Shown in pieces: positions 27,237-35,515 of a stretch of DNA of 64,000 bases. Under the pieces are notes generated by a model. That model made no database searches. It saw nothing but the letters and a program-made list of their open reading frames with translations, and was not told where the DNA came from. Within the stretch, counting starts at the first letter, position 1; each line of letters starts with the position of its first letter. A program made the translations under genes and the position numbers. This DNA comes from Streptomyces sp. 7-21 (lineage in GTDB: Bacteria > Actinomycetota > Actinomycetes > Streptomycetales > Streptomycetaceae): assembly GCF_016741785.1 (NCBI RefSeq), contig NZ_JAERRL010000009.1, forward strand, positions 163,876 to 227,875. Reading direction: 5' to 3'.

Positions 27237-28244
27237 TCAGTCGCCGCTGCTGAAGGCGGCGTCGAAGGCGTCGGCCGGGGGCTCGAAGAAGTTCTCCCGG
27301 ACGAACTTCACGGCCTCGGCGGCGCCGCGCAGACGGTCCATGCCCGCGTCCTCCCACTCGACGGAGATCGGGCCGTCGTAGCCGATGGCGCCCAGCACGC
27401 GGAAGCACTGCTCCCACGGCACGTCGCCGTGGCCCGTGGAGACGAAGTCCCAGCCGCGCCGCGCGTCCGCCCAGGCCAGGTGGGAGCCGAGGCGGCCGTT
27501 GCGGCCGTTGCCGGTGCGCAGCTTCGTGTCCTTGCAGTCCACGTGGTAGATCCGGTCGCGGAAGTCCCACAGGAAGCTGACCGGGTCGATCCCCTGCCAC
27601 ACCATGTGGCTCGGGTCCCAGTTCAGGCCGAACGCCTCGCGGTGCCCGATCGCCTCGAGCGTGCGGACGGTCGTCCAGTAGTCGTAGGCGATCTCGGACG
27701 GGTGCACCTCGTGCGCGAAGCGGACACCCACCTCGTCGAAGACGTCGAGGATGGGGTTCCAGCGGTCGGCGAAGTCCTGGTAGCCGGCGTCGATGTACTC
27801 CTGCCCCACGGGCGGGAACATCGCCACGTACTTCCAGATCGACGACCCGGTGAAGCCGACGACGGTCTTGACGCCCAGCCGGGCCGCGGCCCGGGCGGTC
27901 ATCTTCATCTCCTCGGCCGCCCGCTGCCGCACGCCCTCGGGCTCGCCGTCGCCCCAGATGCGGTCGGGCAGGATGGCGCGGTGGCGGTGGTCGATGGGGT
28001 CGTCGCAGACCGCCTGGCCCTTGAGGTGGTTGGAGATCGTCCACACCTTCAGGCCGTGCTTCTCCAGGATGTCCAGGCGGTTGCGGACGTAGGCGTCGTC
28101 CTCGGCCGCCCTCCACACGTCGAGGTGGTCACCCCAGCAGGCGATCTCCAGGCCGTCGTAGCCCCACTCGGCGGCCAGCCGGGCCACCTCCTCGAACGGC
28201 AGGTCGGCCCACTGCCCGGTGAACAGCGTGATCGGTCGGCTCAT
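27237..28244 (-). CDS. Sugar phosphate isomerase/epimerase (xylose isomerase-like TIM barrel)
   Basis: A 335-residue TIM-barrel protein. Likely metal ligands lie in [21 protein letters not shown] and SVEWED, the order seen in xylose-isomerase-like epimerases and inosose isomerases. Sugar and cyclitol epimerisation is the common activity; the true substrate is unknown. I chose ATG 28242-28244 ([17 protein letters not shown]); it overlaps the TGA of the phosphodiesterase gene. It is the last gene of the 13-gene operon and is followed by a terminator. It resembles the proteins often paired with Gfo/Idh dehydrogenases in inositol catabolism. Confidence 0.88.
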   Translation of the reverse strand: MSRPITLFTGQWADLPFEEVARLAAEWGYDGLEIACWGDHLDVWRAAEDDAYVRNRLDILEKHGLKVWTISNHLKGQAVCDDPIDHRHRAILPDRIWGDGEPEGVRQRAAEEMKMTARAAARLGVKTVVGFTGSSIWKYVAMFPPVGQEYIDAGYQDFADRWNPILDVFDEVGVRFAHEVHPSEIAYDYWTTVRTLEAIGHREAFGLNWDPSHMVWQGIDPVSFLWDFRDRIYHVDCKDTKLRTGNGRNGRLGSHLAWADARRGWDFVSTGHGDVPWEQCFRVLGAIGYDGPISVEWEDAGMDRLRGAAEAVKFVRENFFEPPADAFDAAFSSGD

Positions 28245-29653
28245 CACAACTCCTGTTTCTGTGTCTCGGCGCTCTGTGGCTCCGGAAGTCCCGCGAGTTC
28301 CAGCATCAGGTCGCGCACCTGCGCCGCGGCCATCCGCTCCCGCGAGGTCGACGGGTCGTCGCACAGGACGACGGGTCCGTCCCGCTCGTCGTCGGGCAGC
28401 CGCCCGTGGGTGCCGCGCACCCAGCGGCCGTCGAGCGGCACGACGTCCATGGCGTACCGCAGGCCGAGCTTCTTGCGCACCAGGCCGAGGCCCGCGCGCA
28501 GCTTGGCGCGGTTGGGGTCGGCCGGGTCGAGGAACAGCTCGGCCGGGTCGTAGCCGGGCTTGCGGTGGATCTCCACGCCGCGCGCGAAGTCCGGCGCGTG
28601 CCCGTTGTTCCGCCAGTAGTAGTAGGTGAACCACGCCTCCGGCTCGGCGACCAGCACCAGCTCACCCGCGCGCTCGTGGTCGAGGCCGTACTCCCGCTGC
28701 GCCTCGCGGTCCAGCACCAGGTCCACACCGGGCAGGTCGGCGCACAGCCGGGCGACGGCGGGGATGTCGGCCGGGTCGGCGACGTAGACGTGGGCGACCT
28801 GGTGGTCGGCCACGGCGAAGGCGCGGGAGGTCCACGGGTCCAGGTACTCCATGCCCTCCTGCGTGTACACCTCCAGCAGCTTGGCCTTGCGCAGCGCCCG
28901 GTTGATGTGGACCGGCCGGCTGGCGCGCGTGATGCCGTACTCGCTCACCACCAGGGTCCGCGCGCCCAGCTCCCGGGCCTGGTCCAGCAGCGGCGCGAGC
29001 GCCCGGTCGACGTCGCGGGCCGCCGTGACGGCCTGCGGGCTGTCCGGCCCGTACCGCTGGAGGTCGTAGTCGAGATGCGGCACGTAGACGAGGGTGAGGT
29101 CGGCGCGCGGCAGCAGGCGGCGGGCGGCGCCGATGATCCACTCGCTGGAACGCAGCGAGGCGGTCGGTCCCCAGTACTGGAACAGGGGGAACCTGCCCAG
29201 CGAGGAGGTCAGTTCGTCGTGGAGCGCGGGCGGCCGGGTGTAGCAGTCGGGCGACTTGCGGCCGTCGGCGTGGTAGACGGGCCGGGGCGTGACGGTCCAG
29301 TCGGTGGCGGCGCCCATGGCGTACCACCAGCAGACGTTGGCCACGCGGTAGCCGGGCACGGTGCGGCGGGCGGTGTCCCAGACCTTCTCGCCGCGCACCA
29401 GGCGGTTGTGCTGCCGCCACAGGTAGATCTCGCCCAGGTCCCGGAAGTACCAGCCGTTGCCGACGATGCCGTGGTCCCGGGGCGCCTTGCCGGTGAGGAA
29501 CGTGGACTGCACCGAGCACGTCACGGCGGGCAGCACCGTCTCCAGCGGTGCCTGCCAGCCGCTTTCGGCCACGGCCCGCAGGTGGGGGGTGTGCGCGAGC
29601 AGGCGGGGCGTGAGGCCCACCACGTCGAGCACGAGCAGGCGGTTGTGTGTCAT
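28244..29653 (-). CDS. Type I phosphodiesterase/nucleotide pyrophosphatase-like protein (EboF/ebo-associated)
   Basis: A 469-residue alkaline-phosphatase-superfamily protein. The N terminus [14 protein letters not shown] carries the first metal Asp, the nucleophile region reads [25 protein letters not shown], split here as in NPP enzymes (Thr before Cys), and [14 protein letters not shown] supplies the second metal site. The canonical SDHGM site is instead SEYGITR, so Asp-His is replaced by Glu-Tyr, which should alter metal binding. Overlaps EboE upstream and the isomerase downstream by 4 bp or less. In ebo clusters a member of this family is a standard component. Function unresolved. Confidence 0.82.
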   Translation of the reverse strand: MTHNRLLVLDVVGLTPRLLAHTPHLRAVAESGWQAPLETVLPAVTCSVQSTFLTGKAPRDHGIVGNGWYFRDLGEIYLWRQHNRLVRGEKVWDTARRTVPGYRVANVCWWYAMGAATDWTVTPRPVYHADGRKSPDCYTRPPALHDELTSSLGRFPLFQYWGPTASLRSSEWIIGAARRLLPRADLTLVYVPHLDYDLQRYGPDSPQAVTAARDVDRALAPLLDQARELGARTLVVSEYGITRASRPVHINRALRKAKLLEVYTQEGMEYLDPWTSRAFAVADHQVAHVYVADPADIPAVARLCADLPGVDLVLDREAQREYGLDHERAGELVLVAEPEAWFTYYYWRNNGHAPDFARGVEIHRKPGYDPAELFLDPADPNRAKLRAGLGLVRKKLGLRYAMDVVPLDGRWVRGTHGRLPDDERDGPVVLCDDPSTSRERMAAAQVRDLMLELAGLPEPQSAETQKQEL

Positions 29654-30834
29654 GCCGTCGCCTCCTTCAGGCCAATGTCGCGGAGCCGGTCGGCCACCCA
29701 CCGCAGTTCGGCGGCGAGGCCGCGCGCCAGCTGGTCCTCGTCCTCGGGCCGCTGCCCGGCGGGCAGCACCGACCAGGTGTAGGTCTCGGCCTCGACGTGG
29801 TCGGTGAGGGCGCGTTCGCCGCCGAACAGGGCGCGCAGCGTGCCGGTGAGCTGCTCGTGGGTGGTGACCAGCGGGGGCGTGGGGTCGGCGTGCAAGGGCA
29901 CGTGGTAGTGCACGCGCCACGGCCCGGCGCCGGGCAGCGCGCGCTTGCCCGCGAGCGCCTCCGGCAGGTCGTCGCGCCCCGCCACGCGCCCGGAGGCGGC
30001 GCGCTCGCGGACCTGGTGCAGGAACCGGTCCTCGGCGTAGGCGGCGAGCGCCTCCCGCGTGGCCGGGTCGGCCGGGTCCGCGACGTGCAGCGCGGCGGAC
30101 GCCTGCGTCTTGACGATGGGCAGCCCGGCCGCCGCGAGCCGCTCCGGGGCGGTGGCGGGGTCCTCGAAGCCGGTGGCGAGGTGGCAGGCGTCGAGGCACA
30201 CGCCCAGGCGGCGCGCGTCCACGCCCGCGAGCCGCTCGGCCGCGTCGTCCAGCGTCTCGACGGCGCAGCCCGGCTCGGGTTCGAGGCCGACGCGGATGGT
30301 GCGGCCGGTCTCCTCCTCCAGCACGGCGAGGCCCTCGGCGAGCCGGTCCAGGTAGGCGCGGGCGCGCTGCTGCCGTTCGTCGTGCCAGCCCGCGCGCCAC
30401 CCCAGCGGCAGGGTCGAGACGCTGCCGCGCCGCACGCCGGGCGGCAGCAGTCTCGCCAGCAGCCGGGCGCAGTCGAGGGTGTAGGCCAGGCGGGCGGGCT
30501 GGGTCCAGTCGGGCTGGTAGACGGCCTTCTTGACCTGGGGGTCGTGGAAGCCCTGGTAGGGGAAGGCGTTGAGGGTGACGACCTCCAGGCCGTGGTCGTC
30601 GAGCGCCCGCTTCAGCTCCTCGAGGTCGCGCTCGCCCGAGGCGCCCGAGAGCGCGGCGGCGACCGGCGCGGGCAGCCACAGCCCCATGCCGAGGCGGTCG
30701 GTGCCCAGGTGCTCGCGCACGGCGGCGCCGAAGCGGCGGACGTGGCGCAGCAGGCCCGCGACGTCCTCGGTGGGGTGGACGTTGGTGCAGTAGGCGAGGT
30801 GGACGAGCGTGCCGTCGGGGTGGGTGAACCGCAT
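29650..30834 (-). CDS. eboE: EboE-like metabolite-traffic protein (TIM barrel)
   Basis: A 394-residue xylose-isomerase-like TIM-barrel protein. It begins MRFTHPDGTLVHLAYCTNVHP and contains VGLEPEPGCAVETLDD, then VCLDACHLATGFED, matching what is annotated as metabolite traffic protein EboE. The putative metal ligands are the Glu in EPEPG and Asp/His in DACH. Start ATG 30832-30834; it follows the TatD-like gene after 2 bp. In cyanobacteria the ebo genes are needed to move the scytonemin precursor to the periplasm; the reaction is unknown. Confidence 0.82.
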   Translation of the reverse strand: MRFTHPDGTLVHLAYCTNVHPTEDVAGLLRHVRRFGAAVREHLGTDRLGMGLWLPAPVAAALSGASGERDLEELKRALDDHGLEVVTLNAFPYQGFHDPQVKKAVYQPDWTQPARLAYTLDCARLLARLLPPGVRRGSVSTLPLGWRAGWHDERQQRARAYLDRLAEGLAVLEEETGRTIRVGLEPEPGCAVETLDDAAERLAGVDARRLGVCLDACHLATGFEDPATAPERLAAAGLPIVKTQASAALHVADPADPATREALAAYAEDRFLHQVRERAASGRVAGRDDLPEALAGKRALPGAGPWRVHYHVPLHADPTPPLVTTHEQLTGTLRALFGGERALTDHVEAETYTWSVLPAGQRPEDEDQLARGLAAELRWVADRLRDIGLKEATA

Positions 30835-30836
30835 GC

Positions 30837-31724
30837 TCAGTCCTCCGTTCCGGGACGCTCCCCGCGCAGTATGGAGTTGCCCGCGAAGGTGGCGGCGGGC
30901 GCGGCCAGTTCGCCGTCCGGCTCGCCGTCGGCGTCCAGCAGCAGCCGGCCGCTCTGGCCGTAGAACTCCACCGGGTTGCGCCACAGCACGCGGTCGATGT
31001 CGTCCTCGCTGAAGCCGTGGGCGCGCATCGCCTCGGCCGTGGCGACGGTCTTCAGCGGGTCGCTGCGGCCCCAGTCGGCGGCCGAGTTGACGATCATGCG
31101 GTCCAGGCCGCGCTCGGCGAGGATGCGGACCATGCGGTGCTCGTCCATCTTGGTGTCGGGGTAGATGGAGAAGCCCATCCAGCACCCGGAGTCGGCGACC
31201 ATGCCGACGGTGGTCTCGTTGAGGTGGTCGACCAGCACCTTCTCGGGCGGCAGGCCGCTGGCGGCCACGAGCTGGAGGGTGCGGCGGGTGCCCGCCGCCT
31301 TGTCGCGGTGCGGGGTGTGCACCAGCACCGGCAGGTCGTGTTCCCCGGCGAGTTCGAGGTGGCGCAGGAAGACCTTCTCCTCCTCGTCGGTCATCGAGTC
31401 GAAGCCGGTCTCGCCGACGGCCACCACCCCGTCCTTGGCGAGGTACCGGGGCAGCACCTGAAGGACGCCCGCGCAGCGCGGGTCGTTGGCCTCCTTGGGG
31501 TTGAGGGCGAGGGTGCAGTGGTGGGCGATGCCGAACTGCGAGGCCCGGAACCGTTCCCAGCCCAGCAGGCCGTCGAAGTAGTCGGTGAACGAGCCGACGT
31601 TGGTGCGGGGCTGGCCGAGCCAGAAGGCGGGCTCCGTCACGGCGCGCACCCCGGCGTCGCGCATCCGCTCGTAGTCGTCGGTGGTGCGGGAGGTCATGTG
31701 GATGTGGGGGTCGAAGATGCGCAT
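30837..31724 (-). CDS. eboB: TatD-family metal-dependent hydrolase (EboB-like)
   Basis: A 295-residue amidohydrolase-like TIM barrel. The opening MRIFDPHIHMTSRTTDDY gives the HxH metal motif, VGETGFDSMTDEEE the Glu ligand, PVLVHTPHRDKAAG the next His, VDHLNE the following His and NSAADWGRSD the final Asp. The length is longer than bacterial TatD but the active-site set is complete. It lies between EboA-like and EboE-like genes, the ebo order. Start ATG 31722-31724. Confidence 0.88.
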   Translation of the reverse strand: MRIFDPHIHMTSRTTDDYERMRDAGVRAVTEPAFWLGQPRTNVGSFTDYFDGLLGWERFRASQFGIAHHCTLALNPKEANDPRCAGVLQVLPRYLAKDGVVAVGETGFDSMTDEEEKVFLRHLELAGEHDLPVLVHTPHRDKAAGTRRTLQLVAASGLPPEKVLVDHLNETTVGMVADSGCWMGFSIYPDTKMDEHRMVRILAERGLDRMIVNSAADWGRSDPLKTVATAEAMRAHGFSEDDIDRVLWRNPVEFYGQSGRLLLDADGEPDGELAAPAATFAGNSILRGERPGTED

Positions 31725-31729
31725 CTTCT

Positions 31730-32470
31730 TCAGTCCTCCTTCTGGGGCCCGCCCGGTGACGGCAGGGCGAGCAGGCGCTCGGCGTCGGGCGGCACGTCGC
31801 GCCCGGCGGCCTGGCGTTCCCGGACGTAGTCGGCGGCCATGCGGGCCAGTTCGGCGTCGGCGCGGTCGGCGAGCCCGGCGACGGCGGCCAGCGGCACCCC
31901 CGTGAAGAGGCACTTGAGCACGCCGTGCCGCCACGCGGCGGCGTCGAGGCGGCGGGCGGCGTACGGGCCGAGGGCGGCGGCGATCAGGCGGGGGTCGTTG
32001 CTGCGCAGGGCGTCGGTGACGAGCGGCAGGCCCGCCTCGCCGATGCCGCCGGGGCCGCCGGGCCGGTCGAGCACGTCGAGGGCGCGGAGCACGGCCCGCT
32101 TCTCGTCGGCGTCGCCGTACCGGTAGAGCGCGGCGGTCTCCTCGGCGACGCGGTGCGGCTCCCCCCGCTCGCACCAGGCGCGGGCGGCGGCGGCGAGCAC
32201 GGCGACGCGCGCCCGGTCCTCCAGGCGCCAGCTGAGCAGGCCGTCCGGGTCGCCGGGGTCGCCGGGCCCGCGCGCGACGCGGCGGGCGACGGCGGGGAAC
32301 AGCGTGGCGACGCGGCCGGGGTCGGCGGCGACCTCGGCCGTCAGCGGAGCCAGCCGGGCGCGCGCCTCCTCACCGGGCAGTTCCTCCCCGGCGGGGTGCG
32401 GCGCGGCGGGCGGCTGTGAGGGCGGGGATGACTGGGGTGGCTGGGGTGGCTGGGCTTCGGTCTGGGTCAT
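31730..32470 (-). CDS. eboA: EboA-like protein
   Basis: A 246-residue protein whose first ~35 residues are a low-complexity Pro/Gln/Ser tail. The rest is an all-helical repeat-like domain (ALYRYGDADEKRAVLRALDV, LVTDALRSNDPRLIAAALGP, WRHGVLKCLFTGVPLAAVAG, then ADRADAELARMAADYVRER). This matches the EboA family, which has HEAT-like helices and no known catalytic activity. It starts by a 4-bp overlap with the preceding isomerase and is 5 bp before the TatD-like gene. Confidence 0.8.
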   Translation of the reverse strand: MTQTEAQPPQPPQSSPPSQPPAAPHPAGEELPGEEARARLAPLTAEVAADPGRVATLFPAVARRVARGPGDPGDPDGLLSWRLEDRARVAVLAAAARAWCERGEPHRVAEETAALYRYGDADEKRAVLRALDVLDRPGGPGGIGEAGLPLVTDALRSNDPRLIAAALGPYAARRLDAAAWRHGVLKCLFTGVPLAAVAGLADRADAELARMAADYVRERQAAGRDVPPDAERLLALPSPGGPQKED

Positions 32471-33324
32471 GACACCTCCAGGGCGGTTCGGAGAGCGTCG
32501 AGTGAGCGGCGGGCGACCTCGGGCGCGGCGTGGCCGTGCCGGGGCAGTTCGACGGAGGCCAGGCCGGTGTACCCGGCGGCCACCAGGGCGGAGAGCGCGG
32601 CGGGCAGGTCCACCTCGCCCTCGCCGAACTCCAGGTGCTCGTGGACGCCGGGGCGCATGTCGTCGAGCTGGACATTGGCGAGCAGCGGGCCGGCTTTCTT
32701 GACGCATGCGGCCTCGCTGACGGGCTCGTTGCACACGCAGTGGCCGATGTCGAGCGTCACGCGCAGCGCCTCGGGCTCGCCGAGCCTGCGGCGCAGTTCC
32801 AGCACCCCGTCCAGGGTGTCGACGAACATGCCGGGCTCGGGTTCGAACGCGCAGACCACGCCGCGCCGCTCGGCCTCCTCCACGACGGCGGCCACACCTG
32901 GCACCAGGCGCTGCCAGCCCTCCTCCTCGCTGGTGCCGCGCGGCGGGGTGCCGGACCAGAAGGACACGGCCTCGGCGCCGAGGTCCTCGGCGATCCGCAC
33001 GGCGCGCCGCAGCAGGTCCACGCGGCGCTCGCGGCCCTCGGGCTCGGCGGAGACCAGGTTGGGCTGGTGCTTGCGCCAGGGGTCGAGCGCGTAGCGGGCG
33101 CCGGTCTCGACGACGACGGCGAGACCCAGCGCCTCCAGCCTGCGGCGCACGGCCGCGGTCTGGGCGGCCACGTCGGAGGCGAACGGGTCCAGGTGGGGGT
33201 GGTCGACGGTCAGGGCCACGCCGTCGTAGCCCAGGCCCGCGATGACGTCCAGGGCGTCGGTGAGGCGGTGGCTGGCGAAGCCGTTGGTGCCGTATCCGAA
33301 ACGGAGGGAACCGCGGGTCGTCAT
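32467..33324 (-). CDS. Sugar phosphate isomerase/epimerase (TIM barrel)
   Basis: A 285-residue xylose-isomerase-like TIM-barrel protein. Visible ligand motifs: VCAFEPEPGMFVDTLDG, LDIGHCVCNEP and NVQLDDMRPGVHEHLEFGEG, giving Glu, Asp/His and His/Glu positions. It begins RGSLRFGYGTNGFASHRLTD after MTT. Distinct from the other two TIM barrels of the operon. It overlaps UbiA upstream and EboA downstream by 4 bp. Confidence 0.87.
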   Translation of the reverse strand: MTTRGSLRFGYGTNGFASHRLTDALDVIAGLGYDGVALTVDHPHLDPFASDVAAQTAAVRRRLEALGLAVVVETGARYALDPWRKHQPNLVSAEPEGRERRVDLLRRAVRIAEDLGAEAVSFWSGTPPRGTSEEEGWQRLVPGVAAVVEEAERRGVVCAFEPEPGMFVDTLDGVLELRRRLGEPEALRVTLDIGHCVCNEPVSEAACVKKAGPLLANVQLDDMRPGVHEHLEFGEGEVDLPAALSALVAAGYTGLASVELPRHGHAAPEVARRSLDALRTALEVS

Positions 33325-34352
33325 GTCTCGGACACCACCTTGGAGGCGGCGCGGGCGAGGGGAACCGCCGCCGCCAGAGTGAGCGCCAGGGCGGGGGCCC
33401 CGGCACGGGCGATCAGTGCGGACTGGAGCGGGATCATGCCGCGGATGCCGGTGCCGGTCGCCGCGCGGACGGTGGGTGCGTCGGGGCGGGCGGCGGCCGT
33501 CAGCTGGGCGCGGCCGACGGTGGCGCCGTACACCGCCGCCAGGGCGGCGGCGGCGCGGCCGGTGCCGGGCCGCTGTCCGGCGCCGGATCCCCTCCGCCCG
33601 GCGCCGGGCAGCGCCGCGGCGAGCGCGGCCAGGCGCCGGGCCCGGCCCCGGCCCGGGTCCGCCGCGGCCCCACGCCAGCGGGCCACGGCGCCGCTCCCGG
33701 CCGGCGGCCGGGGGCGGTCCCCGGTGCCGGCCGGAAGCGGTGCTCCGGCAGCCGCCGCGGCACCGGCCGTGCACAGCGCCGCCGCGCCCGCGGTCCGCCG
33801 CGAGGTGCCGTGCACCTCGCCGCGGCTCAGCAGCGTCACCCCGGCGGTGTGGACGGCCAGGGCCGCCGCCGGTAGGGCGGCGCGCCGCCAGTGCGGCCCG
33901 GCGCCGAGCAGCACGTCCAGGCCCCGGGCCGCCGCCATCGCGGCGGGCCCGGCCGCCGTCGGCTTGGCGGCCAGGTCGTACGCCCAGACCGTGGCGGCCA
34001 GCGGCACGGCCGTCCGCAGCGCGGTCCGCCCGCCGGCGGCCGCCGCCAGGCCGAGCCCGGCGGCGGTCAGTCCCACGGAGATCCCGAGCGCCTGTCCCGG
34101 CGTCACCCGGCCCGACGGCAGGGGACGTTCGGGGCGCTCGGCGCGGTCCAGGTCACGGTCGGCGTAGTCGTTGAGCGCCATGCCCGCCCAGTACAGGCAG
34201 GCCGAGGCCAGCGGCGTCAGCCAGGTGCGCCGCCCGTAGGGGAACCCGGCCGCCGCCGCACCGGCCAGGGAGTCTCCTGGCACGGTGAGGGCGGCCGGGG
34301 CGCGTATGAGGTCGGCGATGTCCCGGGGGCTTGGCAGGGTGGAACGGCTCAT
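33321..34352 (-). CDS. eboC: UbiA-family prenyltransferase (EboC/SCO3242-like)
   Basis: A 343-residue membrane protein with eight or nine hydrophobic helices. The first Asp-rich motif is LNDYADRDLDRAERPERPLP, the classic NDxxDxxxD with a following RP that binds the prenyl diphosphate. A second segment VWAYDLAAKPTAAGP and RGLDVLLGA is typical of the EboC/archaeal-type branch. It should attach a prenyl group to an unknown acceptor at the membrane. A middle insert is unusually Gly/Arg/Ala-rich. Start ATG 34350-34352. Confidence 0.87.
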   Translation of the reverse strand: MSRSTLPSPRDIADLIRAPAALTVPGDSLAGAAAAGFPYGRRTWLTPLASACLYWAGMALNDYADRDLDRAERPERPLPSGRVTPGQALGISVGLTAAGLGLAAAAGGRTALRTAVPLAATVWAYDLAAKPTAAGPAAMAAARGLDVLLGAGPHWRRAALPAAALAVHTAGVTLLSRGEVHGTSRRTAGAAALCTAGAAAAAGAPLPAGTGDRPRPPAGSGAVARWRGAAADPGRGRARRLAALAAALPGAGRRGSGAGQRPGTGRAAAALAAVYGATVGRAQLTAAARPDAPTVRAATGTGIRGMIPLQSALIARAGAPALALTLAAAVPLARAASKVVSET

Positions 34353-35515
34353 GGCGCCTTGTCTTCCCCGGCACGGGCGCACCAATCGAGCAACTCCTGC
34401 CACTGCTGGCTCAGCTCGTGGGTGTCGGTGCCCGCCGGGTCCTTGAAGAAGAACCCGAACTCCGGCACCGGGCCCCGCTCGCCCCGTGCGTGCGCCCGGG
34501 CGAGCAGCCGCACGAGGTCGAGCACGAGCGGGGCGGCCAGCGAGGAGTCGCAGCCCTCCCACGTGAACTGCATCGTCATCCGCGTGCCGAGGAATCCCTC
34601 GAAAGACACCAGGTCCCAGGCGGTCTTCCAGTCGCCGAGGTCCGGCACGTAGTCGATGTGCAGCGGCCCCTGGACCGGGTGGCCGAGGATGCGCTCCAGG
34701 CCGCGGCCCTTGCTGGCGGTCTTGCTCGCGGCGTTGGCCGGGTCGGCGAGCGCCTCGCCGTCGCCGCCGCCGAGCAGGTTGACCGACGACCAGGACCGCA
34801 CGCGCAGCGCCCGCATGGCGAACATCGGCGCCAGCACCGTCTTGAGCAGCGTCTCGCCCGTCTTGCCGTCCGAGCCCGCCCAGGGCACCCCCTGCTCCTG
34901 GGCGAGGCGCGCCAGCGCTGGCAGCCCCGGCCCCGGGCTGGGGGTGAACGCCACGTACGGGCAGCCCGCCCGGAACGCCGCGTAGGCGTACAGGGAGCTG
35001 CCGGGCAGCGGGGAACGCCCCGCGTCGAGCGCCTCCTGAAGCCGGTCCAGGTCCTCCAGCGCCGGGTCGGCGGGCGCGGGCGGGGAGGTGCTGGTGACGT
35101 CCACCACGACGACCCGGTCCAGCCCGTGCTCCTCGCGGAACGCGCGGATGTCCGCCTCGGTGCGGCGCGCCGCCTCACGCTGGGTGAGGTTCTCGCCGGG
35201 CAGGTGCGCCGGGCGTATCCGCTCGTCGGCGGCGGCGAGTTCGCCGCTGAGGGCGCGGACCAGTGCCTGCGGGAAGACGCCGCCCTCGGCGAGTTCCTCG
35301 GCGCGCTTGGGCAGGCAGGCGGTGCTGATGTCGTGTCCCCCGGTCACCAGCCCGTCCAGGCCGGGCAGGCCCGCGGCGGCGACCGGCGGCAGCTCGCTGA
35401 CCATGCCGGTGCGGTCGGCGAGCCCCGCCCGGACGGCCAGCGCGCCGAGGGTGGCGGTGACGGCGACCGAGCCGCGCGCGCCCGCGAACCACAGCCCGAG
35501 CGACCCGGCCGTCAT
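34349..35515 (-). CDS. Myo-inositol-1-phosphate-synthase-like cyclase
   Basis: A 388-residue NAD-dependent cyclase-like protein. An N-terminal Rossmann start (LGLWFAGARGSVAVTATLGA) and the MIPS-type core (GSDGKTGETLLKTVLAPMFAMR, WSSVNLLGGGDGEAL, KGRGLERILGHPVQGPLHIDYVP as separated segments) are present. Lys in DGKTGET and LLKT aligns with catalytic lysines of inositol-1-phosphate synthase. It should convert a hexose-phosphate into a cyclitol phosphate. In ebo clusters the corresponding step is usually a dehydroquinate-synthase-like EboD, which is absent here. Start ATG 35513-35515. Confidence 0.85.
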   Translation of the reverse strand: MTAGSLGLWFAGARGSVAVTATLGALAVRAGLADRTGMVSELPPVAAAGLPGLDGLVTGGHDISTACLPKRAEELAEGGVFPQALVRALSGELAAADERIRPAHLPGENLTQREAARRTEADIRAFREEHGLDRVVVVDVTSTSPPAPADPALEDLDRLQEALDAGRSPLPGSSLYAYAAFRAGCPYVAFTPSPGPGLPALARLAQEQGVPWAGSDGKTGETLLKTVLAPMFAMRALRVRSWSSVNLLGGGDGEALADPANAASKTASKGRGLERILGHPVQGPLHIDYVPDLGDWKTAWDLVSFEGFLGTRMTMQFTWEGCDSSLAAPLVLDLVRLLARAHARGERGPVPEFGFFFKDPAGTDTHELSQQWQELLDWCARAGEDKAP

